From Treponema sp. (GTDB lineage Bacteria; Spirochaetota; Spirochaetia; Treponematales; Breznakiellaceae), in assembly GCA_031264475.1 (NCBI GenBank), contig JAISEA010000067.1, forward strand, positions 1 to 6,490: a stretch of 6,490 nt of DNA, read 5' to 3'. The position numbers were made by a program, and so were the translations under genes. The notes under the pieces were generated by a model that did no database searches, had not been told where the DNA came from, and was given only the letters and a program-made list of their open reading frames with translations. Numbering within the stretch: the first letter of the stretch is position 1; every line of letters begins with the position of its first letter. This document shows, one piece after another, positions 1-5,393 of the stretch.

Positions 1-486
1 AGAGGGAAAATTGATACTCAAAAGAAGCACGACGCCCGTAAAAAACTAGAAAAAGAACTCCGTATCTATAACAAGGCGTACCTGCTGTACAATCCAGCGG
101 TCAGCGACAATGATCGCACAACGATGGGCTTGCCTATTCGCAAGAAGACTCACACTCCCGTTCAAGTGCCTGAAACTTCCCCGCAACTGTTGCCTGACAC
201 CAGCACCCGACGGATTATCAAGGTGTACTACAGGGACGAGGGGGCTACTCGCAGGGGCAGACCCGCAGGAGTGAAAGGCGTTGAGGTAAAATGGACAAAA
301 CTCAAAGAACATCCCAAAGACCTTTCAGAACTGATCAATTCGGCTTTTGATACGAACCCGCCCCTCGTGCTGATGTTTGAAGAGCATGAACGGGGGGAAA
401 AGGTGTTCATGTGCGGCAGATGGGAAATCCAGCGGAAAGGGGAAAAAGGTCCCTGGGGCGCTATTGAGGAAGTCATCATTCCCTAA
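1..486 (+). CDS. Uncharacterised protein, C-terminal 161 residues (5' truncated by window edge)
   Basis: The frame is open from base 1 to the TAA at 484-486, so the gene starts outside the window. The first internal ATG (124) is not a credible start, because the upstream codons already read as protein: a Lys/Glu-rich segment leading into 'YNPAVSDNDRTTMGLP'. The visible part has three sections: a charged, probably helical stretch (about residues 1-30), a Pro/Thr-rich linker around 'THTPVQVPETSP', and a C-terminal domain running from 'RRIIKVYYRDEG' to the ending 'KGEKGPWGAIEEVIIP'. That ending, with 'NSAFDTNPPLVLMFEEHERGEKVFMCGRWE' before it in family style, matches from memory a group of uncharacterised Bacteroidetes and spirochaete proteins. 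Its alternating strand-like pattern suggests a beta-sandwich (fibronectin III-like), which is inference. No enzyme motif or membrane segment is visible. The stop codon overlaps the first hairpin of the repeat array. Function is unknown. Confidence 0.8.
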   Translation, partial: RGKIDTQKKHDARKKLEKELRIYNKAYLLYNPAVSDNDRTTMGLPIRKKTHTPVQVPETSPQLLPDTSTRRIIKVYYRDEGATRRGRPAGVKGVEVKWTKLKEHPKDLSELINSAFDTNPPLVLMFEEHERGEKVFMCGRWEIQRKGEKGPWGAIEEVIIP

Positions 487-501
487 CACCCTTCGGGTGT
501 T
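485..501 (+). terminator. Hairpin at the stop codon of the first gene; possible weak terminator
   Basis: AACACCC-TTC-GGGTGTT forms a perfect 7-bp stem that starts inside the TAA stop (484-486). Only a short TTTA follows it, so it is not a classical intrinsic terminator. The same ACACCC/GGGTGT stem recurs at 639-653, 824-838 and, with loop TGT, 2530-2544. It is therefore also the first module of the repeat family described below. Confidence 0.4.
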
Positions 502-557
502 TACTGACTTCCCAATGGTTGTTGTCCGAAAGGTTGACCCGCTGTCCCCGTCCTGAC

Positions 558-584
558 GGTTACGCTTGCTTTGCAAGCGGAACC
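558..584 (+). repeat. Core palindrome, copy 1
   Basis: GGTTACGCTTGC-TTT-GCAAGCGGAACC: a 7-bp inner stem, one A/G mismatch and a 4-bp outer stem. The mismatch makes the palindrome directional. This copy is in unit 1 of the array. Confidence 0.85.
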
Positions 585-710
585 TACTCGTTGTCCGCAC
601 GCCAGCGTGTTTCAATACTTCCCAATGATTGTTGTCCGACACCCTTCGGGTGTTAGACAACTTCACACGGGTGTTGTCCGAAAAGGGGGACCCGCTGTCC
701 CCGTCCTGAC

Positions 711-737
711 GGTTACGCTTGCTTTGCAAGCGGAACC
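711..737 (+). repeat. Core palindrome, copy 2
   Basis: Identical in sequence to the copy at 558-584, exactly 153 bp downstream, in unit 2 of the array. Confidence 0.85.
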
Positions 738-895
738 TACTCGTTGTCCGCACGCCAGCGTGTTTCAATACTTCCCAATGGTTGTTGTCCGACACCCTTC
801 GGGCAGACAAAGCCTGTTAGATGACACCCTTCGGGTGTTAGACGACTTCACACGGGGTGTTGTCCGAAAGGAGGCGCCGCGGTCCCCGTCATGAC

Positions 896-922
896 GGTTA
901 CGCTTGCTTTGCAAGCGGAACC
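896..922 (+). repeat. Core palindrome, copy 3
   Basis: Same sequence as copies 1 and 2. The preceding unit differs (GGCGCCGCGG before CCCCGTCATGACGG). The array stops soon after it and the G/C-rich element A begins at 941. Confidence 0.85.
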
Positions 923-940
923 TAGTGGGTTGGGCGGGGT

Positions 941-1050
941 GGGGGGTGGCGGAAGACCCCCGAAGGGGGGCTGGAGACAGGGGGCGCACCACAGGGGCTA
1001 CGGTTTGCCCCCCTCCGTTTAGGGAAAGACGCGCCCCCCTCCTGATTATT
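941..1050 (-). repeat. G/C-rich structured element, copy A (3' of argD)
   Basis: This shares with 2290-2400 the edge GGGGGGTGGCGGAAGACC, the motif CTGKAGACAGGGGG, the closing arm GCGCCCCCC and a final TTATT. Three helices can be drawn. AGGGGGCGC (979-987) pairs with GCGCCCCCT near 1031-1040. Inside it GGGGC (994-998) pairs with GCCCC (1007-1011) around an 8-nt loop. Separately CCCCC (957-961) pairs with GGGGG (965-969) around a 3-nt loop. Read on the - strand, the element begins with the argD stop codon, so it would form the 3' end of argD mRNA. It may act as a terminator or stabilising hairpin, but there is no T-tract. Strand assignment is inferred from argD. Confidence 0.7.
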
Positions 1051-2203
1051 TTAAACATTCCCGTAAAGTAGCGAGACCCGCGTCGATTTCTTCGTCAGTT
1101 ATGATGTAAGGAGGGAGAAAACGAAGCGTGTTCTTGCCCGTAGAAAGAATGAGCAGTCCTTTTTTAAGACAGGCAAGCAGAATATCCCACGCGCTCGCAG
1201 TAATGTCCACGCCAATCATAAGCCCTCTACCCCGCACTTCCTTAATAACAGGACTATTCCACGAGCGGATAGTAGCCATCATCCTCTCGCCCTTGCGCCC
1301 AATCTCCTTGAGAAAAGCCCCGTTGTTCACCGCCTCAAGCACAACCAACCCCGCCGCCGCCGCAAGCGGATTGCCCCCAAAAGTCGAGCCATGATCCCCC
1401 GGCGCAAATACATCCGCGGCTTTCTCGCCAACCAAAACCGCGCCCACAGGCACCCCACCCGCTAAACCTTTCGCCAAAGTTACCACATCAGGCTTAACGC
1501 CATACGCGGACGCGGCTAAAAAAGAACCAGTCCGCCCCAGCCCACATTGAATTTCATCAAACATAAGCAAAATATCCCGCTCCGCACAGAGCCGCGCCGC
1601 CGCCTCCACAAACTCCCGCGTCTGCGGAACAACCCCGCTCTCCCCCTGAACCGCCTCAATGAAAAGCCCCGCAACCGTATGATCCAAAGCCTTGTCAAGC
1701 GCGTCAATGTCTCCACAGGGAACATACCTGAAGCCCTCCGTGAAGGGTCCGAAGTCTTTGTGGAAATGTTCCTGCCCGGTCGCGGATAACATGGTAATGG
1801 TGCGCCCGTGAAAACTACCTTTGAGCGTTACAATAGTATGCCGCCCCGCGCCGTATTTCTGAAGCGAATACTTGCGCGCTACCTTGCACGCCCCTTCGTT
1901 TGCCTCCGCGCCCGAATTCCCAAAGAAGACCTTCTCCATGCCCGCGGCGCGCGTGAGCGCCTCCGCAAACGCTACGCTTACGTCGCTTTGATAGTAGTTG
2001 CCCACATGGTTGAGCTTCGCAGTCTGCTCGGTTATCGCCTTGACAAGCGGCGGATAATTATGCCCCAGACAATTAACCGCAATGCCAGCTGTGAAATCAA
2101 GGTACCTTTCACCAGCCCCGTCGAATAAATAAGCCCCCTGCCCCCTAGTAAAAACAATCGGGAGCCGAGTATACGTGTTCATAAATACATCTTTATCTAA
2201 CAT
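1046..2203 (-). CDS. argD: Acetylornithine aminotransferase (class III PLP aminotransferase)
   Basis: This 385-residue, full-length class III aminotransferase would convert N-acetylglutamate 5-semialdehyde to N-acetylornithine with glutamate as amino donor, in cytosolic arginine synthesis. Visible family landmarks, in order: the N-terminal 'MNTYTRLPIVFTRGQGAYL', 'GNSGAEANEGA' (about 95-105, phosphate-binding), 'FHGRT' (131-135), 'DEIQCGLGRTG' (216-226, Asp contacting the PLP ring nitrogen), 'TLAKGLAGGVPVGA' with the Schiff-base lysine at about 245, and 'HGSTFGGNP' (271-279). I chose ATG 2203 over the TTG at 2230 because the likely -10 box (2211-2216) lies between them. ATG 2182 is a third option. 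No strong Shine-Dalgarno is present. The gene stands alone: no other arg gene is adjacent, and it is bracketed by repeat elements. Succinylornithine or another omega-amino acid as substrate cannot be excluded from sequence. Confidence 0.9.
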   Translation of the reverse strand: MLDKDVFMNTYTRLPIVFTRGQGAYLFDGAGERYLDFTAGIAVNCLGHNYPPLVKAITEQTAKLNHVGNYYQSDVSVAFAEALTRAAGMEKVFFGNSGAEANEGACKVARKYSLQKYGAGRHTIVTLKGSFHGRTITMLSATGQEHFHKDFGPFTEGFRYVPCGDIDALDKALDHTVAGLFIEAVQGESGVVPQTREFVEAAARLCAERDILLMFDEIQCGLGRTGSFLAASAYGVKPDVVTLAKGLAGGVPVGAVLVGEKAADVFAPGDHGSTFGGNPLAAAAGLVVLEAVNNGAFLKEIGRKGERMMATIRSWNSPVIKEVRGRGLMIGVDITASAWDILLACLKKGLLILSTGKNTLRFLPPYIITDEEIDAGLATLRECLK

Positions 2204-2210
2204 ACCCACA

Positions 2211-2239
2211 AGTATACCAGATTTACCCAAAAAAGTTCA
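2211..2239 (-). promoter_or_regulatory. Probable argD promoter with extended -10
   Basis: On the - strand TGGTATACT gives an extended -10 (TGn) with TATACT at 2216-2211. A weak -35 candidate, TGAACT (2239-2234), lies 17 bp upstream. Transcription would be expected to start about 7 nt after the -10, at or within a base or two of the ATG at 2203. That predicts a leaderless or nearly leaderless mRNA. It is a motif-based prediction only. Confidence 0.5.
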
Positions 2240-2289
2240 CCCCACGCGAGGCGTATTTTAATTTGCTTGCCCTGCTTGCGTGCGAATTT

Positions 2290-2400
2290 GGGGGGTGGCG
2301 GAAGACCGCGTAGCGGGCTGTAGACAGGGGGGCGCGTCAAAAAGGCGACTGTGAGCCGAAACGCTTTGGAAATAGCGCCCCCCCCCCTCCTCCTTATTAT
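2290..2400 (-). repeat. G/C-rich structured element, copy B (upstream of argD)
   Basis: This is the second copy of the element at 941-1050, in the same orientation and nearly the same length (111 against 110 bp). AGGGGGGCGC (2326-2335) pairs with the GCGCCCC arm from 2375. Inside it GGC (2344-2346) pairs with GCC (2355-2357), again around an 8-nt loop. CCGC (2306-2309) pairs with GCGG (2313-2316) around a 3-nt loop. The stem bases differ from copy A but the pairing is kept. The middle of the element is otherwise diverged. On the - strand it directly follows the TAATAA that ends a short reading frame, mirroring the position of copy A behind argD. Confidence 0.7.
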
Positions 2401-2516
2401 TCAGCTTTGTCGTCGGGATCAGCAGTGTCCCTAACAAAACGAGAAGGTTCCGCTTGCAAAGCAAGCGTAACCGTCAAGTCAGTGGAAGCGGAACCTCCTT
2501 TCGGACAACAACCCAT
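2397..2516 (-). pseudogene. Short open frame ending in an acidic tail and tandem stops; possible gene remnant
   Basis: A 39-codon frame runs from ATG 2516 to TAA 2397-2399, followed in frame by a second TAA (2394-2396). The upstream part only translates the inverted palindromic repeat. The last 15 or so residues, 'SRFVRDTADPDDKAE', lie between the repeat and element B and look like a natural hydrophilic C-terminus. I do not recognise the protein. There is no Shine-Dalgarno before the ATG, so if this is coding at all, a truncated 3' end of a lost gene is more likely than an expressed small protein. A chance open frame remains possible. Confidence 0.2.
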
Positions 2517-2544
2517 GCGAAGTATGTAAACACCCTGTGGGTGT
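2446..2544 (-). repeat. Inverted, diverged copy of the palindromic repeat unit
   Basis: The reverse complement of 824-922 aligns here without gaps over all 99 bp, with about 79 matches by hand count. Two blocks are perfect: 2446-2476 (the core palindrome plus CGTCA) and 2494-2510 (CCTCCTTTCGGACAACA). The core palindrome is at 2446-2472. The terminal stem ACACCC/GGGTGT (2530-2544) is kept with loop TGT instead of GAA. The sequence just inside, toward argD (2434-2445), still resembles the CCTACTCGTT module of units 1 and 2. Confidence 0.8.
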
Positions 2545-2572
2545 AGACAATAATTTTCTATTGTGGTAAATT
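2544..2572 (+). promoter_or_regulatory. Probable promoter of the ATPase B subunit gene
   Basis: TAGACA (2544-2549, five of six to TTGACA) is separated by 17 bp from TAAATT (2567-2572, four of six). A TGG immediately before it forms an extended -10. A start near 2579 would give a leader of about 17 nt before ATG 2596. The -35 box overlaps the last base of the inverted repeat hairpin, in the same 'GGGTGT(T)AGACAA' context that occurs in unit 2 of the array. Confidence 0.5.
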
Positions 2573-2595
2573 ACCAAAAGGGAAAAAGAAAAGAT

Positions 2596-3987
2596 ATGAG
2601 AGGAATAGAATATCGCGGCTTGAGCCGCATAGAAGGACCGGTCGTCGTTACGGAACGAAGCTGTAACGTTGGCTTCAACGAAGTCGTTGCGGTCTACGAT
2701 AGAAACGAAGGGCGCAGGCTTGGTCGCGTAATCGACTTGAGTAAAGACTACGCGGCTATCCAAATCTTCGGGAGCAATACCGGTTTATCAACCGAAGACG
2801 CCCGCGTCGAATTCTTAAACAGACCAATGGAGATGCGCGTGGGACCTGGACTCCTGGGACGCATATTTAACGGGTTGGGAGAGCCGATAGACGGGTATAG
2901 CAACATCTTTTCATCAACAAGATTGGACGTAAACGGCTTGCCTATCAACCCCTACGCGCGTATTTACCCACGCGACTTCATTCAAACCGGCGTTTCCGCC
3001 ATAGACGGCATGAATACTTTGATCCGCGGACAGAAACTGCCGATCTTTTCAGGCAATGGTTTGCCTCATAACCGCCTCGCCGCGCAAATCGTCCGCCAAG
3101 CGAAGATTCTCAACTCAGACGAGTCTTTCGTCGTGGTCTTCTGCGCGATGGGAGTCAAATACGACGTTGCTCGGTTCTTCTTGGACGACTTTGAGAAGTC
3201 GGGCGTGCTTTCCAACGTGGTCGTGTTCTTGTCGCTCGCGGACGCTCCGAGTCTTGAACGCCTCATTGCGCCGCGTTGCGCCCTTACCGCCGCGGAATAT
3301 CTCGCGTATCATCAGGATATGCACGTGCTTGTCGTAATGACTGATATGACTAACTACTGCGAGGCATTGCGCGAAGTGTCCTCCATCCGCGGCGAAGTGC
3401 CGAGTCGCAAGGGGTATCCGGGGTATTTGTACTCTGATCTGGCGAGTCTGTACGAGCGAGCCGGTAAGATCAACGACTCTAACGGCTCAATCACCCAAAT
3501 TCCCATTCTCACCATGCCTAATGACGATATTAGCCACCCCATACCTGATCTTTCCGGCTATATTACCGAGGGACAGATCGTTCTTGACCGCGAACTCTCC
3601 CAAAAAGGCGTGTATCCGCCCGTCGCCGGTCTGCCAAGCCTGTCCCGTCTTATGAAAGACGGTATCGGTCCGGGAATGACCAGGGAAGATCACAAGGACG
3701 TCAGTAGCCAGCTCTTTGCCGCGTACTCTAAAGTGAAACAAGTGCGGAACTTGTCGAGCATCATCGGCGAAGAAGAGTTGTCAACAGGCGATAAGCAATA
3801 CCTAAAGTTCGGCGAAAAGTTTGAACAGATCTTCCTTTCTCAGGGAGAAACGGAAAATCGGAGCATCGACCGCACGTTGGACTTGGGTTGGAGATCGTTG
3901 ACGGAAATCCCCCGCGAGGATTTATTGCGAATCAAGCGGGAATTCATCGATAAGTACTTTGAACCGAACGTAAAGACCGAAGAATAG
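2596..3987 (+). CDS. atpB: V-type (A/V) ATP synthase/ATPase subunit B
   Basis: This 463-residue non-catalytic B subunit belongs to the cytoplasmic V1/A1 head of a membrane ion-translocating rotary ATPase, where it alternates with catalytic A subunits. The N-terminal beta-barrel begins '[15 protein letters not shown]'. '[16 protein letters not shown]' (85-100) and '[21 protein letters not shown]' in family position follow. The P-loop place holds '[15 protein letters not shown]' (151-165), which lacks GKT as expected for B rather than A subunits. The family signature '[20 protein letters not shown]' is at 269-288. '[13 protein letters not shown]' (346-358) holds the likely arginine finger, Arg351. 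Length is normal. I prefer ATG 2596, preceded by AAGGGA at 2578-2583, over the GTG at 2563, which lies inside the promoter spacer. No A, D, E, I or K subunit gene is adjacent, which is unusual. The next gene follows after 36 bp without a clear terminator. Confidence 0.93.
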   Translation: MRGIEYRGLSRIEGPVVVTERSCNVGFNEVVAVYDRNEGRRLGRVIDLSKDYAAIQIFGSNTGLSTEDARVEFLNRPMEMRVGPGLLGRIFNGLGEPIDGYSNIFSSTRLDVNGLPINPYARIYPRDFIQTGVSAIDGMNTLIRGQKLPIFSGNGLPHNRLAAQIVRQAKILNSDESFVVVFCAMGVKYDVARFFLDDFEKSGVLSNVVVFLSLADAPSLERLIAPRCALTAAEYLAYHQDMHVLVVMTDMTNYCEALREVSSIRGEVPSRKGYPGYLYSDLASLYERAGKINDSNGSITQIPILTMPNDDISHPIPDLSGYITEGQIVLDRELSQKGVYPPVAGLPSLSRLMKDGIGPGMTREDHKDVSSQLFAAYSKVKQVRNLSSIIGEEELSTGDKQYLKFGEKFEQIFLSQGETENRSIDRTLDLGWRSLTEIPREDLLRIKREFIDKYFEPNVKTEE

Positions 3988-4023
3988 TCCGTCGCCCGGT
4001 CGGCTAGTAGCATAAAAATAAAA

Positions 4024-5391
4024 ATGAAACAATATATCAAGCCTGTTACGCGAGTATCCCCAAACATCAGAGCTAACGGGGATTCTGGTTTTGAAGAAAA
4101 TAAACGAGTGTCGAAATTTACGATGCTTGCCATCCGCATTTTGAGCCGCCCCTACCTCTCTCTGTTCATTGGTCGCGCAAAAGTCGAGCTTGAGAATGGG
4201 AAGCGCCTGTTTTCAGCCTTTGAACGCGCATTAAGCGGGAAGAGTCGCCTCCTCCTCGCATTTAGCCACCCTTATGGGCAGGAACCCCAGATACTTGGAT
4301 GGTTCATCTTGCTCAAGCTCAGGCGGATTGCAAAAAGAGCGGGGTTCTCTTTCGCCTTGCCGCCGCATATTCGGTTCATTCACGGCTACGAAGTCCTACG
4401 CTGGGGAGGTCCTGCGGCGCGGTTTATTCTGCCTCGTATCGGCGGTTTGCCTGTTTACCACGCAAAGGTGGACTCCGCGAGTATGGAACGGATTTACCGT
4501 GCGCTCATGGATGGTCCCTTCCCTATCGCGGTCGCCCCGGAAGGAACGGTCTCTTTCTTTTCCCGATCCACGTCTCATTTAGAACAAGGCGCGGTGCGTA
4601 TAGGCTTTACCGTTGCGAAGCGACTCGCCGAAGTCCGCGCTTCGGACGTTCCGCCTGTTGAGATATTGCCCTTGGGCGTGCGTTACGAATTCGGCGAAGA
4701 AGCCCGACGCGCGGCGTTCCGATTGCTTGAGAAAACAGAAAAACACCTTGGCTTGCAAAATCCCGGCGGAAAGTTTGCGGGGAGAGTGGAAAGGTGTCGA
4801 GATTTCTTGCTCAAGAAGCATGAGGAATGTTACGAGCTTCCTCATGAAGGCGATTTGGAAGAACGGGTGAATCGACTCACGCGAGTTGCGCTTGATCGCG
4901 CTGAACAGGTTTTGGGAGTAAAGCATATTGACGGAGATCGATCTGCTCGGTTTCATCGCCTGCGGCAAATCTACTGGGACCGTACTTATTTGCCGAATAA
5001 AACCTCTCTTCGGGGCTTTACTCAGCTGGAACGGGGACTCGCGGACATTCGCGCGGGCGAGGCGTGGTATGCTGAACGGCATCTGGAATTGGTTGATTTT
5101 ATCTGGCGCTTGCCTTCCGCTCCGAAACTTTCAGAAGAAAGTCCTTTGTACGAACAAGTGAATCATGTACAGAACTTGTGGGACTTTGCTAACCGGACGA
5201 TGGGCGGTACTTTTAGTAACCGTATAAATATCCGTCCGCGCCGCGTCGTGTGGACGCCGACGAATTTCATCAACCTGTCGGAAGACTTGCCTGCTTATAA
5301 GGCGGATAAACGCGGCGCAATACGAAACGCTATGGATAAGTTGTCCGCCGAACTGAGTCAAGCCTATGAGACTGTAGATAAGGAGGCTTAA
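4024..5391 (+). CDS. PlsC-like phospholipid/glycerol acyltransferase with long C-terminal extension
   Basis: This 455-residue protein has the motif order of the lysophospholipid acyltransferase (PlsC/LPLAT) family. It probably transfers an acyl chain to a lysophospholipid or related lipid at the inner membrane. Block I is '[10 protein letters not shown]' (80-89), i.e. H82-X4-E87 instead of the usual H-X4-D. Block II is around '[13 protein letters not shown]' (138-150). Block III is 'VAPEGTVSF' (170-178). Block IV is '[10 protein letters not shown]' (214-223). No clear hydrophobic transmembrane span is seen, so peripheral attachment is likely. Residues from about 230 to 455 form a charged, mostly helical-looking extension with no motif I recognise; a standard PlsC is about 240-260 residues. 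The ATG at 4024 has no good Shine-Dalgarno; ATG 4123 is a later alternative just before the conserved region. The TAA (5389-5391) is 2 bp before yejB, whose ribosome binding site lies in this gene's last codons. The acceptor substrate is unknown. Confidence 0.75.
   Translation: MKQYIKPVTRVSPNIRANGDSGFEENKRVSKFTMLAIRILSRPYLSLFIGRAKVELENGKRLFSAFERALSGKSRLLLAFSHPYGQEPQILGWFILLKLRRIAKRAGFSFALPPHIRFIHGYEVLRWGGPAARFILPRIGGLPVYHAKVDSASMERIYRALMDGPFPIAVAPEGTVSFFSRSTSHLEQGAVRIGFTVAKRLAEVRASDVPPVEILPLGVRYEFGEEARRAAFRLLEKTEKHLGLQNPGGKFAGRVERCRDFLLKKHEECYELPHEGDLEERVNRLTRVALDRAEQVLGVKHIDGDRSARFHRLRQIYWDRTYLPNKTSLRGFTQLERGLADIRAGEAWYAERHLELVDFIWRLPSAPKLSEESPLYEQVNHVQNLWDFANRTMGGTFSNRINIRPRRVVWTPTNFINLSEDLPAYKADKRGAIRNAMDKLSAELSQAYETVDKEA
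5380..5386 (+). promoter_or_regulatory. Strong ribosome binding site of yejB inside the preceding gene
   Basis: AAGGAGG lies 7 nt before ATG 5394 and overlaps the last codons of the acyltransferase gene. It is the best Shine-Dalgarno in the window. It fixes the yejB start and suggests translational coupling of the two genes. Confidence 0.8.
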
Positions 5392-5393
5392 TT

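Larger units (their letters stand above)
507..930 (+). repeat. Modular tandem palindromic repeat array (BIME-like)
   Basis: Three consecutive units fill the convergent gap between the first gene and argD. Positions 536-627 and 689-780 are identical over 92 bp at a period of 153. After one mismatch the identity continues to 650/803. The 'CTTCCCAATGNTTGTTGTCCG' module begins each unit (507, 617, 770). Unit 1 lacks a 42-nt hairpin module that unit 2 has at 639-680; unit 3 carries it with an extra 32 nt (804-835). Each unit is a chain of small palindromes: ACACCC/GGGTGT, GACAAC/GTTGTC, GGGGAC/GTCCCC (unit 2), CCGTCNTGACGG, the 27-bp core palindrome, and CACGCCAGCGTG. The 153-bp period is divisible by three, so long open frames persist on both strands, but these are repeat translations and not genes. 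A REP/BIME-type intergenic element is the best comparison. Confidence 0.85.

Noticed and set aside
639..845. Integron attC-like sites (several GTTAGAC / GTTAGAT matching GTTRRRY)
   Set aside because: No matching RYYYAAC partner sites are found in the right arrangement, no integrase is present, and the matches come from one repeated hairpin edge.
325..894. Long open frames on both strands through the repeat array (161 codons on -, 107 codons on +)
   Set aside because: They translate the repeat: the same peptide block recurs because the 153-bp period is a multiple of three. They have no ribosome binding site and overlap the real first gene at one end.
507..930. CRISPR array
   Set aside because: The units are long (about 110-185 bp), self-complementary along their whole length and lack unique spacers. 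No cas gene is present.
1128..2128. Plus-strand open frames inside argD
   Set aside because: They are antisense shadows of a well-conserved aminotransferase gene and have no recognisable product.
2204..2230. TTG start for argD giving nine extra residues
   Set aside because: The TTG lies in the spacer of the likely promoter and the extra residues are not typical of the family.
2258..2464. 68-codon minus-strand open frame through element B
   Set aside because: It translates through the structured element and the palindromic repeat, with no coding character. The adjacent frame with the acidic tail is the better candidate and is itself only tentative.
2563..2595. GTG start for the ATPase B subunit giving 11 extra residues
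   Set aside because: The extra peptide does not fit the family N-terminus, has no ribosome binding site, and overlaps the likely -10 region. ATG 2596 begins directly with the conserved sequence.
3988..4023. Terminator between the ATPase B gene and the acyltransferase gene
   Set aside because: The 36-bp gap shows no convincing G/C-rich stem followed by a T-tract, so the genes are treated as one transcription unit.
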